Counted from the first letter of the stretch, positions 1 through 8,234 are shown. The stretch: 64,000 nt of DNA from Nannocystis exedens (GCA_945861885.1 CAMAVR010000002.1:87171-151170); one strand, 5' to 3'. A program made the numbers and translations. Notes: generated by a model not told the origin, from the sequence alone.

Positions 1-521
1 CATTCGAAAAGGGCAACGAGCTGATTGCCGTCGCCGAAACGCCGCGCGAACTAGGTTTTCGTGCGCCCGGGGCAGGGGAGTTGATGTTTGCGCTCGATGG
101 CGTGCGCGACCCTCGCAACATGGGCGGCCTGCTTCGTATTGCCGATTGGTTTGGCGTAAAGCGTGTTCTCTGCAGCCGAGAATGCATGGAAGTGTACAAT
201 CCAAAATGCGTTCAATCGACAATGGGGTCGCTGTTTCGGATTGAACTGCGCGTTGTTGATTTGGCTTCGGAGTTAGAACGTTGCGCGGCGGCCAACGCGA
301 AAATTTTTATCGCCGATATGGACGGAAAGCCTGTCTACAAAGCAGCGCTCTCGCGCCCCGCGGTGCTTGTTCTTGGGAGCGAATCGCACGGGCTTTCGAG
401 CGCAGTTCAATCGCTCAAAGCCGAAGTGATTTCGATTCCAAGAATCGGCCAAGCCGAATCGCTCAACGTGGCGATGGCGGCGGCAGCACTCTGCACCGAG
501 TTCACGCGCGCTAATAGCTAG
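1..521 (+). CDS. TrmH/SpoU-family RNA 2'-O-methyltransferase, C-terminal part (5' end outside window)
   Basis: The reading frame is already open at base 3 and runs to a TAG at 519-521, so only the C-terminal catalytic SPOUT domain is seen. The three SpoU motifs are present in order: the RNA-binding NMGGLLR block, the LVLGSESHG block of the knotted SAM site, and the SLNVAMAAAAL block of the C-terminal helix. Members methylate ribose 2'-OH groups of tRNA or rRNA using S-adenosylmethionine and act as dimers. The substrate cannot be told from this part. The ATG at 81 is probably internal, because the upstream residues (ELIAVAETPRELGF) look like the normal linker into the domain. Confidence 0.88.
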   Translation, partial: FEKGNELIAVAETPRELGFRAPGAGELMFALDGVRDPRNMGGLLRIADWFGVKRVLCSRECMEVYNPKCVQSTMGSLFRIELRVVDLASELERCAAANAKIFIADMDGKPVYKAALSRPAVLVLGSESHGLSSAVQSLKAEVISIPRIGQAESLNVAMAAAALCTEFTRANS

Positions 522-550
522 GTTTATTGGTACTGCGGGCGGAAGAGGCG

Positions 551-796
551 TTACGACGGCTTGTCACACCGAGTGGTGCCGAGACTAAGACGCGCGCTTG
601 AAGATGATGCGCGTACCGCCTCTCCTTCGAGTCGCCGGATCGCTGCGCCGATCGTCACCCATATCGATTCGATCGCTTCGCGTGGAACACGCAGCGTCAG
701 CGCCCCTAACGTCAAGTGAATCGTTCCGCAGGTGCACTCTTCGATGCTGCAGCATTCGCCGGCGGCGATGAGTCGCTTATGTGATTTTTCGTTCAT
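551..796 (-). CDS. Small Cys-rich protein of unknown function, predicted Fur-controlled
   Basis: An 81-residue protein if the ATG at 796 is used. A longer frame goes up to 898 but would run through the palindrome at 803-833, so 796 is preferred. Cysteines cluster at residues 15, 16, 21 and 23 (GECCSIEECTCGTIHL), followed by a beta-like segment (LTLGALTLRVP) and an amphipathic helix. The CTCGTIHLTLG block resembles small conserved proteins I associate with myxobacteria; no function is known to me. The cysteines could bind metal. The start lies 7 bp from a perfect Fur-box-like palindrome, which suggests expression under iron limitation. The Ser-rich tail looks unstructured. Confidence 0.6.
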   Translation of the reverse strand: MNEKSHKRLIAAGECCSIEECTCGTIHLTLGALTLRVPREAIESIWVTIGAAIRRLEGEAVRASSSSARLSLGTTRCDKPS

Positions 797-802
797 CCGC
801 GT

Positions 803-833
803 GTTGATAATGAAAATGATTTTCATTATCAAC
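803..833. promoter_or_regulatory. Fur-box-like operator, perfect 31-nt palindrome
   Basis: The half-site GTTGATAATGAAAAT is repeated as an exact reverse complement around a single central base at 818 (15+1+15). It contains the 7-1-7 arrangement TGAAAAT-G-ATTTTCA and flanking GATAAT/ATTATC hexamers, very close to the ferric uptake regulator consensus of overlapping GATAAT units. It lies between the divergent small Cys-rich gene (start at 796) and the Kelch lipoprotein gene (start at 920), so it could repress either or both when iron is plentiful. Confidence 0.8.
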
Positions 834-919
834 CAAAATGGAGATGAAGTCTTTCCGCCAAGTTCGCTAAGAGCATCGGCCGAAGTATCGCTGTTCACGT
901 TTCTACTTTGAGGCGATTC

Positions 920-2032
920 ATGAATTATTTTATGGGGTTTTCAATTGCCGTCGCGATGTCGGCGGCTGCTTGCGGTTCGGGTGAATTCGCGGCCGACTCA
1001 ACCTCTTTCGGGCGAGCGGCGAGCGAGTTGGCGCCGCCAGGGTCTGGTTTGGTGGTGCAGTCGCAAGCTGTGTCGTTTCTAGGCGCGCCGCGCGCGTCAT
1101 TCGGTGCGGCGACGGCTCTCGGACGCCTTTTCATCGTCGGTGGGCACACCGGCAAGGAGCATCGATACAAGCCCGAATCGTTCCTCGCGACGACTCAGGT
1201 TTACGATCCAGTGGCGCGCGAGTGGCATATCGTGGCGCCGCGTCCGGTCGCAGCCGAGGGGTTTATGCTCGTGGCGCACGGCCAATTTCTGTACGCGTTC
1301 GGCGGCTTTGCACACGACGGAACGCGAACGCCTTCGTACCAGTCGCTTGATGTGATCGACCGGTACGACACGCGCGCAGACCGGTGGGAGACGATCGGGC
1401 ACATGCCGCGGCACGTTTCGTCAAACGCGGTGATTCCGATTGGCAATCGCGCCTATCTTTTCGGCGGGTGGGATGCGACGCCAACGGCCGACGGTCGCCC
1501 GTTTGGCGATTTTGTCACCGACATCGATGTGTTCGATTTCGAAACCGAAACGATGTCGACGCTCGCCGTCAAGTTGCCGAAAGCGCGTCGGGCGATGGCC
1601 GGCTGCGCATGGAACGGAAAGGCTGTTTTACTCGGTGGAATTGGCCCCGACTTCAGTTCGCCGCTTTTCAACGACGTTACGGTTTTCGATCCCGAAACGT
1701 CCGAATGGTCTGAACTCGCGCCGCTCTCCGCGCCGACTCTCTCACCGGTTGCGGGCGTTTCTGGCGGGCGATTGTTTGCGATCGGCGGCTATCAACAAGG
1801 TGGAGCAGACGGCTTTTCAGGCTACGCAAAAACAGTCGATATGCTCGAATCGCCGAGCGGCCAGTGGGTCAGAACAGCCAGCCAATTGCAAAAAGGGGCG
1901 GGGTTTTCTGCCATTGCAAAGCTCCCAGGCGATGCGCTCGCGGTGCTCGGCGGCCAGACAAACGAAGGTGGCAATGGGCCGCTAACGTCGTTCGATACAT
2001 TCCAGTTTGTTGTCGACCCGCCAGGGCTCTAA
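920..2032 (+). CDS. Kelch-repeat lipoprotein
   Basis: A 370-residue protein. A TTG at 908 is also possible, but the ATG at 920 gives a compact lipoprotein signal peptide ending in SAAAC, so the mature protein would begin at the lipidated Cys. The rest is a row of about five or six Kelch motifs, each with a glycine pair in a hydrophobic strand (LFIVGGH, LYAFGGF, AYLFGGW, AVLLGGI, LFAIGGY, LAVLGGQ) followed by the conserved Tyr/Phe-Asp and Trp. This predicts a beta-propeller on the outer surface or in the periplasm. Kelch propellers bind proteins or sugars; the ligand is unknown. It starts 87 bp from the Fur-like palindrome and its 3' end overlaps the convergent radical SAM gene by a few bases. 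Confidence 0.85.
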   Translation: MNYFMGFSIAVAMSAAACGSGEFAADSTSFGRAASELAPPGSGLVVQSQAVSFLGAPRASFGAATALGRLFIVGGHTGKEHRYKPESFLATTQVYDPVAREWHIVAPRPVAAEGFMLVAHGQFLYAFGGFAHDGTRTPSYQSLDVIDRYDTRADRWETIGHMPRHVSSNAVIPIGNRAYLFGGWDATPTADGRPFGDFVTDIDVFDFETETMSTLAVKLPKARRAMAGCAWNGKAVLLGGIGPDFSSPLFNDVTVFDPETSEWSELAPLSAPTLSPVAGVSGGRLFAIGGYQQGGADGFSGYAKTVDMLESPSGQWVRTASQLQKGAGFSAIAKLPGDALAVLGGQTNEGGNGPLTSFDTFQFVVDPPGL

Positions 2033-3264
2033 GCACTCTTTCGGCGAACCTGCACCAGCTCGAGCTTTCGTGAAGGGCGCGGGTCGGGGGCGCCGAGCGG
2101 TTCGACAACGATCTCGAATCGACCGTTGTCGAACGGGTCGCCCGGCGCGGCTTCGACTCGTATCAAGCGCTCGCGCTCCCCTTTGCGCGCAAGTGTCTTT
2201 GCGCGGAAGTGACAGTAGGGATTGTTCCCGGGGCGCCCCATGATGGCGTGGGCCGTGAATGTGCAGCCGCCCATGCACGGCTCAGCAAACGCGCATGTTT
2301 TGCAAAACCCCCAAAGGTCATCAGGCGATCGCGCGCGCGTAAATGCCAACTCGGGCGCGTCGTCCCAAATTTCCCGAATCGACGTTTTGCGCACGTTGCC
2401 ACCAACGTAGTGAGCTGTTTGCAGCGATGGGCACCCTTTAACGCTTCCGTTCGATTCGATCCCCATGACGAAGCGGCCGGCGGTACAGCCGCGAAAGTGA
2501 TCGCTGCCATCAGGTGTTGTCGAACGCAAGTGCGCCTCTTCGGGGCCGAAGTAGCCGAGGTTGTTGCCCGGCATCATTAGAATCCCGTCCGCAAACGCGC
2601 GCTCTTTTAGTTTCGCGATGCGCGGCACAATATCGAGCAGATCCCACGGCTGAAGGAGCATCTCTGGGCGATCGGCCGCGCGCCCGAGCGGCGCTGTCAC
2701 TTGCACTTGCCAGCTCGCTATCTTTTGCGCGCGCAGGTGTTCGTACAGCGGTTCGAGGTCGGCGGCGTTGAGACGATTGATGTTGGTGTTCGCCATCGCG
2801 ATGATACCAGCCGCGCGCAAGTGACCTAGCGCCGCCGTTGCAGAGGCAAAACTTCCGCGCGCCGCGCGCATCAAATCGTGCGTCTCTTCGAGACCATCGA
2901 TGCTGACCGAGACACCGTACACGCCACACGCTTTCATGTTGCGCGCGAGGTCGGCTGTCATCCCGCGCCCACCGGTTGTCATTGTCGCGCGAATGCCGCT
3001 TCGTGTGAGCGCGGAGAGGATGTCGAGAAAGCCGTCGTGCAAGTACGCCTCGCCGCCGATGAGGACGACTTCGTCGGTGTTCATTGCGGCGAGCTGTTTG
3101 ACAACTTCAATAGCCTCGAGCGTCGTCAGCTCGCGTTCGCGCGCATCACCTGCTCGTGAACCGCAATGCGTGCAAGGCTGATCGCAACGAAGCGTCAGCT
3201 CCCACACGACATACGCTGGGCGAAGGCTATCGTTTCGAACCTGAAGTCGACGAAGAACGCTCAC
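2029..3264 (-). CDS. Radical SAM/SPASM maturase-like protein
   Basis: A 411-residue radical SAM enzyme. The 4Fe-4S cluster motif CX3CX2C is at C27, C31 and C34 (RCDQPCTHCG). The C-terminal half carries a textbook SPASM domain: C260, GX4C ending at C278, then C321-X2-C324-X5-C330-X3-C334, and C351. This predicts two auxiliary iron-sulfur clusters, as in enzymes that modify peptides or proteins (anaerobic sulfatase maturase, PqqE and other RiPP maturases). The stretch GRPGNNPYCHFRA and the C-terminal tail recall a SPASM subfamily I associate with myxobacteria and small partner peptides, but this is from memory. The gene lies divergently, about 140 bp from a 97-aa zinc-ribbon protein that is a possible substrate. 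Confidence 0.85.
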   Translation of the reverse strand: MSVLRRLQVRNDSLRPAYVVWELTLRCDQPCTHCGSRAGDARERELTTLEAIEVVKQLAAMNTDEVVLIGGEAYLHDGFLDILSALTRSGIRATMTTGGRGMTADLARNMKACGVYGVSVSIDGLEETHDLMRAARGSFASATAALGHLRAAGIIAMANTNINRLNAADLEPLYEHLRAQKIASWQVQVTAPLGRAADRPEMLLQPWDLLDIVPRIAKLKERAFADGILMMPGNNLGYFGPEEAHLRSTTPDGSDHFRGCTAGRFVMGIESNGSVKGCPSLQTAHYVGGNVRKTSIREIWDDAPELAFTRARSPDDLWGFCKTCAFAEPCMGGCTFTAHAIMGRPGNNPYCHFRAKTLARKGERERLIRVEAAPGDPFDNGRFEIVVEPLGAPDPRPSRKLELVQVRRKSA

Positions 3265-3404
3265 GATTCCCTTTGGTTGTCCCTCCGCAAGGTGCGAAAA
3301 GAGCTGTAATTTTTGCGCGAACTATCGATCACTGTATCATAATGGTGGCCAATGTCGGTCGCCGTCGCCCACAGCTCTCGTGGTGATACTTTAGGAGTCA
3401 TTGA

Positions 3405-3698
3405 ATGATTCAGCTCGCGAATTGTACGCAATGCAAAGGGTTTCTTGGTCTTGCGGCGCTCGAGTGCCCTCATTGCAGCGCGCCAGTGAGTCGCATTCGC
3501 AAAGCAGCGATTGCGCTCGCAACGATCGCCGGTGGCGGCGCCGTGTCGATGACAATGATGGCCTGTTACGGCTCGCCATGCGCATCGGACTCGAACAGTC
3601 CCGCGTGTAAGGACTATCTAAATTACCTAGACGCGGGGCCAGATGCCTCTGCAGACGACATCGATGCCTCCGCAAGCGGAGAGGACGCGGCGCCCTAA
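3405..3698 (+). CDS. Small zinc-ribbon, membrane-anchored protein; candidate partner of the radical SAM enzyme
   Basis: A 97-residue protein that starts at an ATG preceded by TTAGGAGTCATTGA, a good ribosome site. Residues 7-24 form a zinc-ribbon-like pair of CXXC motifs (CTQC and CPHC). Residues 34-52 are hydrophobic and end in MMACYG, where Cys54 could be lipidated, although the zinc ribbon lies before the membrane segment, which is odd for a normal lipoprotein. The tail is Asp/Ala/Ser-rich with two more Cys (59, 68). The zinc ribbon plus MACYG layout resembles short proteins I have seen in myxobacterial genomes. Being divergent from the SPASM gene, it could be its substrate; this is inference. 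Confidence 0.7.
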   Translation: MIQLANCTQCKGFLGLAALECPHCSAPVSRIRKAAIALATIAGGGAVSMTMMACYGSPCASDSNSPACKDYLNYLDAGPDASADDIDASASGEDAAP

Positions 3699-3725
3699 GG
3701 GGGCAGCTCTCGGTAAATACGAAGT

Positions 3726-5264
3726 TCACCGAGCGAGCTTTGCGCATTCTGTTGCGCATCGCTCGCCGTCGATCGCCGCTGAGACAATTCCGCCTGCATA
3801 TCCAGCCCCTTCGCCGCACGGGAACAGGCCGCGAATTTGCGGGTGTTCGAGCGTGTCAGCGTTGCGCGGAATTCGCACTGGTGACGACGTGCGCGATTCG
3901 ACGGCGACGAGCACCGCTTCGTTCGTCAAATATCCTTTCATTTTGCGGTCAAACGCGCGAAGCGCGACTTGAAGTCGGCGCGCGACTTCTTTTGGCAAGA
4001 GCTCGTCGAGGCGGTGGCTCACGATGCCCGGCGTGTAGCTGCAATCGGGCAAACTTGAAGAAGCTCGACCGGTGACAAAGTCGACCATTCGCTGTGCGGG
4101 GGCGACTTGTGTTTGGCCGCCGGCGCGCCATGCCGCTTGTTCAATGCGGCGTTGGTAGTCGACTCCGCTGAGCGGATCGCGATCGTCCCCTTTCGGTATT
4201 TCGACCACGACGCCGCTATTGGCGAATCGATTGTTCCGTTTGCTCGGGCTCCAGCCGTTCGTAACAATTTCGCCCGGCGACGTCGCACACGGGGCAATGA
4301 TGCCGCCCGGGCACATGCAAAATGCGTAAACGCCGCGCCCATCGACCTGCTCGACCGCATTGTAACTGGCCGGTGGGAGATATGGATCGCGCGCGTCACA
4401 GTGATACCTGATGCCATCGATGATCGATTGCGGATGCTCGACACGAACTCCGAGCGCAAAATCTTTTCGTTCGATTGCGATTCCTTTCGTCGCGAGAAGC
4501 GAAAAAATATCGCGCGCGGAATGCCCAGTTGCGAGAATGAGGCGCGTTCCCGCAATCTCTTCGCCGCTCGCGAGAAGAACCCCCTGAACGCTATCGTCGC
4601 GAACAATGATGTCGACAACTCGCGCGCCGAATCGCACTTCGCCGCCAGCTTCGATGATAGCGCTACGTATCGCGGTGATGATCGACGGGAGCTTGTTCGT
4701 GCCAATATGCGGGTGCGCGTCGACAAGAATGTCGGGGCTAGCGCCAAATTGAACGAGCGCTCCAAGAATGCTCGCAACGTCGCCACGCTTCGAGCTTCGC
4801 GTGTAGAGCTTGCCGTCGCTGTAGGTCCCCGCGCCCCCTTCGCCAAAGCAGTAGTTGCTGTCGGGGTCGACAACGTGCCTCTGCGTTAGCGCTGCGAGGT
4901 CGTGCCTGCGCGCGCGCACATCTTTTCCGCGTTCAAAAATGATCGGTCGAAAGCCGAGATAAATCGATCGAAGCGCGGCAAAAAGTCCAGCTGGACCGCT
5001 GCCGACGATCATGACAATGGGTCGCCCTGCGACGTTCGGGAGTGCTAGAGGAGCGACGCGTGCGTGCGGCTCCACATCGGCGCCAATCTCCACGCGCAGC
5101 TGAATGCGTGGCGGCCTGGCGCGCGCGTCGATCGAACGCTTGACGACGCGAACACGTGCGACATCATCGGGCGAAAGCCCCGCGGCGGCGAGTGCCGCTC
5201 TGCGCACCGATGTCGAATCGGCAGCGTCTGCGGGCGATAAGACGATGTCGACTGTTCGGCTCAC
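3726..5264 (-). CDS. FAD-dependent oxidoreductase of the COG2509 type
   Basis: A 512-residue flavoprotein. After an N-terminal domain of about 80 residues comes the dinucleotide-binding fold VGSGPAGLFAA (residues 87-97). Further family blocks are FGEGGAGTYSDGKLYTR, LILATGHSARD, a Cys-containing MCPGG block, and the C-terminal FAD-binding GLFPCGEGAGYAGGIVSAAIDG. This pattern is typical of the 'NAD(FAD)-utilizing dehydrogenase' family, widespread in bacteria and related to aminoacetone-like or HI0933-type flavoproteins, whose physiological substrate is not established. It is transcribed in the same direction as the upstream sctT-like gene with a short gap holding an inverted repeat. Confidence 0.82.
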   Translation of the reverse strand: MSRTVDIVLSPADAADSTSVRRAALAAAGLSPDDVARVRVVKRSIDARARPPRIQLRVEIGADVEPHARVAPLALPNVAGRPIVMIVGSGPAGLFAALRSIYLGFRPIIFERGKDVRARRHDLAALTQRHVVDPDSNYCFGEGGAGTYSDGKLYTRSSKRGDVASILGALVQFGASPDILVDAHPHIGTNKLPSIITAIRSAIIEAGGEVRFGARVVDIIVRDDSVQGVLLASGEEIAGTRLILATGHSARDIFSLLATKGIAIERKDFALGVRVEHPQSIIDGIRYHCDARDPYLPPASYNAVEQVDGRGVYAFCMCPGGIIAPCATSPGEIVTNGWSPSKRNNRFANSGVVVEIPKGDDRDPLSGVDYQRRIEQAAWRAGGQTQVAPAQRMVDFVTGRASSSLPDCSYTPGIVSHRLDELLPKEVARRLQVALRAFDRKMKGYLTNEAVLVAVESRTSSPVRIPRNADTLEHPQIRGLFPCGEGAGYAGGIVSAAIDGERCATECAKLAR

Positions 5265-5302
5265 GATCCCTCATAGAATGACCCGAACAAGCGCATGGCG
5301 CC

Positions 5303-5332
5303 AGTCCTTCGACTGAGGCCAAACGAAGGACT
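5303..5332. terminator. Hairpin between sctT-like and FAD oxidoreductase genes
   Basis: AGTCCTTCG at 5303-5311 and CGAAGGACT at 5324-5332 form a perfect 9-bp stem around a 12-nt loop. It lies just after the stop of the sctT-like gene on the minus strand. There is no clear U-tract on that strand, so it may be a weak terminator, an mRNA-stabilising hairpin or a REP-like remnant. Confidence 0.45.
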
Positions 5333-5360
5333 AGCGGGGGGTCGGAGAAGCACCGCGCCC

Positions 5361-6065
5361 TTACCTGATGGTATTGAGCGCGACCGCAAGATGGTCGGAA
5401 ATGCGCTGAAACGCGAGCGCTGTGATCGCCAAAATGGCGACGGCTCGAAGAGGGGCGATGAGCGCAAAAAGCTGCGCGGGGGCCGCTGCACGCGCGATCA
5501 ACGCCGCGGCAACTTCGATGACCATCGTGGCGGCAAAGAGCGGAGCGGCAAGCGAAACGGCGAGCGAGATGCCGGCGGTGAGGTCGTGAATGGCGACGCT
5601 AAGCGGACCTTGGGCAAGCGTCGGCGCGATGAGCGCAGCGGCGACGCGCGAAGGGGCTCCGCTGGCGAAAAAGAAGGACGATGCCAGGAGTGTGAACAGC
5701 GTGCCGACCGCCGCATTTCGATCGCCATCGATGAACGGGAAGTGACTCGATTCGGGCGCTCCGCGAAACGTATCGATGATTCCGCCCGCCATGGTCGCGG
5801 CCCACAACGGAACCGCGGTGGCAATTGCGATCGGGACTCCTCGCATTGCCGATTCGGCCATCAGCAGCAGGGTTTGCGTGAGTGTCGGATCGACCTCCAA
5901 AGGACGTATTGCCGGAAGGATGCAGACGGCAAGCGCGAGGCCGATGACTCCGCGAAGGGCGGCAGGGTAGCCGCGCATCGCGAATGCTGGCACCAGCGCA
6001 ATCGTCGGCGCAAACCGCGCCCACGCGATTGCGACTCCGGGGATGTCGTGAAGCCAACCGAGCAT
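5361..6065 (-). CDS. SctT/FliR-family type III export apparatus protein (orphan)
   Basis: A 234-residue, very hydrophobic protein with about six membrane segments. The N-terminal block ARFAPTIALVPAF-x-x-RGYPAALRGVIGLALA and the middle block PLWAATMAGGIIDTFRG match the pattern of YscT/HrcT/FliR proteins, in which this polypeptide helps form the inner-membrane export gate with SctR and SctS. No other secretion or flagellar gene lies within the window, so it is either part of a scattered system, a leftover, or repurposed. It is slightly shorter than FliR (about 260 residues). The family call is from motif pattern and topology. Confidence 0.7.
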   Translation of the reverse strand: MLGWLHDIPGVAIAWARFAPTIALVPAFAMRGYPAALRGVIGLALAVCILPAIRPLEVDPTLTQTLLLMAESAMRGVPIAIATAVPLWAATMAGGIIDTFRGAPESSHFPFIDGDRNAAVGTLFTLLASSFFFASGAPSRVAAALIAPTLAQGPLSVAIHDLTAGISLAVSLAAPLFAATMVIEVAAALIARAAAPAQLFALIAPLRAVAILAITALAFQRISDHLAVALNTIR

Positions 6066-6153
6066 TGAGTGTGGGGTATCACGATTCGCTATGTTTTTTG
6101 CGATGAAACGGCGTTCGCGCTACAGCTGTCTCCTACCCAACGAGGCCAAGAAA

Positions 6154-7002
6154 ATGCCGTTTGATATGTCGATTGTCGGAAAACCGAGCGCTCCCATAAA
6201 ATTTACTTACGGCCCCAAAGAGGTCGCGCTTTACGCGTTGGGGGTCGGAGCAAAGAGCAACGAGCTTGGCTATCTTTTCGAAAAGCACGGCCCGCGCGTC
6301 TATCCAAGCTTCGCGGTGATACCGGCATTTGATGCGATATTTGGCGCACTCGCCCACTGCGGCGGCAACATGGCCACCGTCGTGCACGGGACGCAGCGGG
6401 TAACAATGCACAAGCCACTCGCTTCGGCAGCAACGTTGACAACGATCGCAACGCCGCGCGCAATTTACGACATGAAGCGTTTCGCACTTGCCGTTGTCGA
6501 TACCGAAAGTCGCGATGAAACAGGCGCACTGATCTGTTCAACCGCATGGGGGATTTTTTTTCGAGGTGAAGGCGGTTTCGGCGGTGAGCCACCACCAAAA
6601 GACGAAAAATCGATCGCTATTCCGAAGGAGCGCGCGCCTGATTTTCGTGTCGAAGAGGCGACCACAGCCGAGCAAGCGCTGCTCTATCGTTTGTCGGGCG
6701 ACATGAATCCGCTGCACGTCGATCCAGAATTCGCGGCCGTTGTCGGTTTTCCTCAAGGTCCAATTTTGCACGGCCTCTGCACGTTCGGTCATATGGTGCG
6801 TCACGTGGTGCGCAGCGCATGCGATGGTGACGCAACGCGCATCATCGCAGTTGAAGCGCAGTTCAGAAAACCGGTGTGGCCGGGCGATACAATTGTGACC
6901 GAGGGCTGGGTCGTTGAGCCCGGAAAAGTGGCTCTGCAAGTGAGCATAAAAGAACGAAATGAAGTTGTGATCTCAGGCGCGTCAGCGCTTGTTCGTTTGT
7001 AA
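6154..7002 (+). CDS. MaoC-family (hydratase 2-like) enoyl-CoA hydratase
   Basis: A 282-residue double hot-dog protein. The ATG at 6154 is chosen because GAGG lies about 8 bases upstream; the longer frame from 6091 adds a poorly conserved Arg/Ser-rich extension. The C-terminal repeat carries the hydratase 2 signature, YRLSGDMNPLHVDPEFA followed by GF-x-x-PILHG, including the catalytic Asp and His. The N-terminal repeat lacks these residues, as in the peroxisomal multifunctional hydratase and related bacterial proteins. It should hydrate 2-enoyl-CoA to (R)-3-hydroxyacyl-CoA in fatty-acid breakdown or polyester supply. A thiolase lies about 10 kb away. Confidence 0.85.
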   Translation: MPFDMSIVGKPSAPIKFTYGPKEVALYALGVGAKSNELGYLFEKHGPRVYPSFAVIPAFDAIFGALAHCGGNMATVVHGTQRVTMHKPLASAATLTTIATPRAIYDMKRFALAVVDTESRDETGALICSTAWGIFFRGEGGFGGEPPPKDEKSIAIPKERAPDFRVEEATTAEQALLYRLSGDMNPLHVDPEFAAVVGFPQGPILHGLCTFGHMVRHVVRSACDGDATRIIAVEAQFRKPVWPGDTIVTEGWVVEPGKVALQVSIKERNEVVISGASALVRL

Positions 7003-7224
7003 CGCACTTGCTCAAGCGCGCGTAACGCAGGCGCTCAATGCGTAACTGAACAGAAACTGAAACGTCACGCGCGCAACCAGTTTTCAAATCGTTCGCAATC
7101 AATTCTTCTCGCTGCAGAGGCACGCGATGTGAGAGGCTAACGCGACCGAATGGAGCGAAGAAGCTATTGCTCGCTCTCATCGGTTTGCAACTTACGCTTC
7201 AGCCCGTGCATGCGAGGAAGAGCT

Positions 7225-8121
7225 ATGATTCGAAATTCTAAAGTCGTCGGTTTGGTAGGCTTATTTGGCACGATCGCCCTGGTTGGTTGCTCTGGTGTCG
7301 AGCGATCATCGGACGATGGATACGACTCACAATCATCTGCGGTGGACGAGGCTGCGGCGACCGCAGATTACGCTGCCGGTAAGAAGCTCATCGGCAATTA
7401 CGCCGAGAGAGTTCGTTACGCGGCGATCATCAACCAGGCAACACTGGGCAACCCGCGCGCCGTCTACACGTTGTACATGATCGCATCGATTTCAGATGAC
7501 CCAGCGAACAAGCGTGTTGTTCTCAATGAACGACCATGTCGTCTCGACTTCAAAGCGACACAAGATGTCTCGATTGGCTTTCCGGATGCAACCGTGCAGG
7601 CGATCGGGGCGCTTCAGTCGACTCTCGACGTAAAGGCGACGAACGGTCAGGTAACGTGGAGTCGTTCAACCATTGGCGTCCCATTTGGCTTCCGCACCGC
7701 GCCAGGGCAAGAGCTCACTGGCCCGATTCCGACGAGCTCGTCGTCATCTGATGTCATCGATCTCGATGCCGATGGGCACCCCGGCGTGACCATTCACGTT
7801 GCCAAGAAGCTCGGCTTCCTAGGTAACGCAAGTGGCGTTGCATACTTTGCTGCGCGCATCAACGAGACATACTCAAACGGCACCCTCACGTCGCGCGGCA
7901 ATCTTGTCGGCAAGGCGACAACCACGCTCGAAAATCGCATTTTCGAGACGCATATCAAGTTGGGAGGGAGCGAATTGCCGGTCGACCTCGCATCGCTGCC
8001 GCTCTCGAGTGACCCCGCCGCCGCCGACAAAGACACAATCGAGCTCGTGAAGCAGACAGCAGCGCTGTCGTGCGCTGACCTTCAGGGCACGGCGGACAAC
8101 CTATTTGCCGGTCCGTTCTAA
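7225..8121 (+). CDS. Lipoprotein of unknown function
   Basis: A 298-residue protein. The ATG at 7225 is preceded by GAGGAAGAG and gives a signal peptide of about 20 residues with the lipobox ALVGC. The longer frame back to 7150 has no signal peptide at its start. The mature part starts with an Asp/Ser/Ala-rich stretch and then a region of mixed strands with an alpha-helical block. I recognise no domain. Only two Cys are present in the mature body besides the lipidation site. It is monocistronic by appearance, followed directly by a strong hairpin. Confidence 0.75.
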   Translation: MIRNSKVVGLVGLFGTIALVGCSGVERSSDDGYDSQSSAVDEAAATADYAAGKKLIGNYAERVRYAAIINQATLGNPRAVYTLYMIASISDDPANKRVVLNERPCRLDFKATQDVSIGFPDATVQAIGALQSTLDVKATNGQVTWSRSTIGVPFGFRTAPGQELTGPIPTSSSSSDVIDLDADGHPGVTIHVAKKLGFLGNASGVAYFAARINETYSNGTLTSRGNLVGKATTTLENRIFETHIKLGGSELPVDLASLPLSSDPAAADKDTIELVKQTAALSCADLQGTADNLFAGPF

Positions 8122-8133
8122 GTAAACGAGGCA

Positions 8134-8173
8134 GCCGATCGCCCGCTTCAATTCACTGAAGCAGGCGATCGGC
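8134..8173. terminator. Strong hairpin after the lipoprotein gene
   Basis: GCCGATCGCC (8134-8143) pairs perfectly with GGCGATCGGC (8164-8173). After a single C/A mismatch the stem continues with GCTTCA/TGAAGC, leaving a 6-nt loop. This 16-bp stem sits 12 bases after the stop codon and is the likely end of the transcript, though there is no T-tract. A partial second copy of its right half follows. Confidence 0.6.
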
Positions 8174-8226
8174 GGCCCATCCCCGGCTTCAATTCACTGC
8201 AAGCAGGCGATCGGCGGTCCATCCCC
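8145..8226. repeat. Two tandem copies of a 40-nt intergenic repeat
   Basis: Copy one (8145-8184) and copy two (8186-8226) share GCTTCAATTCACTG, AAGCAGGCGATCGGCGG and CCATCCCC and differ by one inserted C and one C/T change. The unit overlaps the hairpin at 8134-8173, so duplication of a hairpin arm is the simplest origin. Confidence 0.75.
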
Positions 8227-8234
8227 CCACTCAC

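Noticed and set aside
4019-4889. Long frames on both strands within the FAD oxidoreductase region
   Set aside because: The FAD oxidoreductase frame contains all expected motifs; the others are shadows with no conserved pattern.
7003-7224. The 222-bp gap before the lipoprotein gene at 7225
   Set aside because: I looked for a small ORF, RNA or operator. It holds an upstream extension of the lipoprotein frame from 7150 without a signal peptide at its start, and otherwise probably only a promoter and leader; nothing else could be supported.
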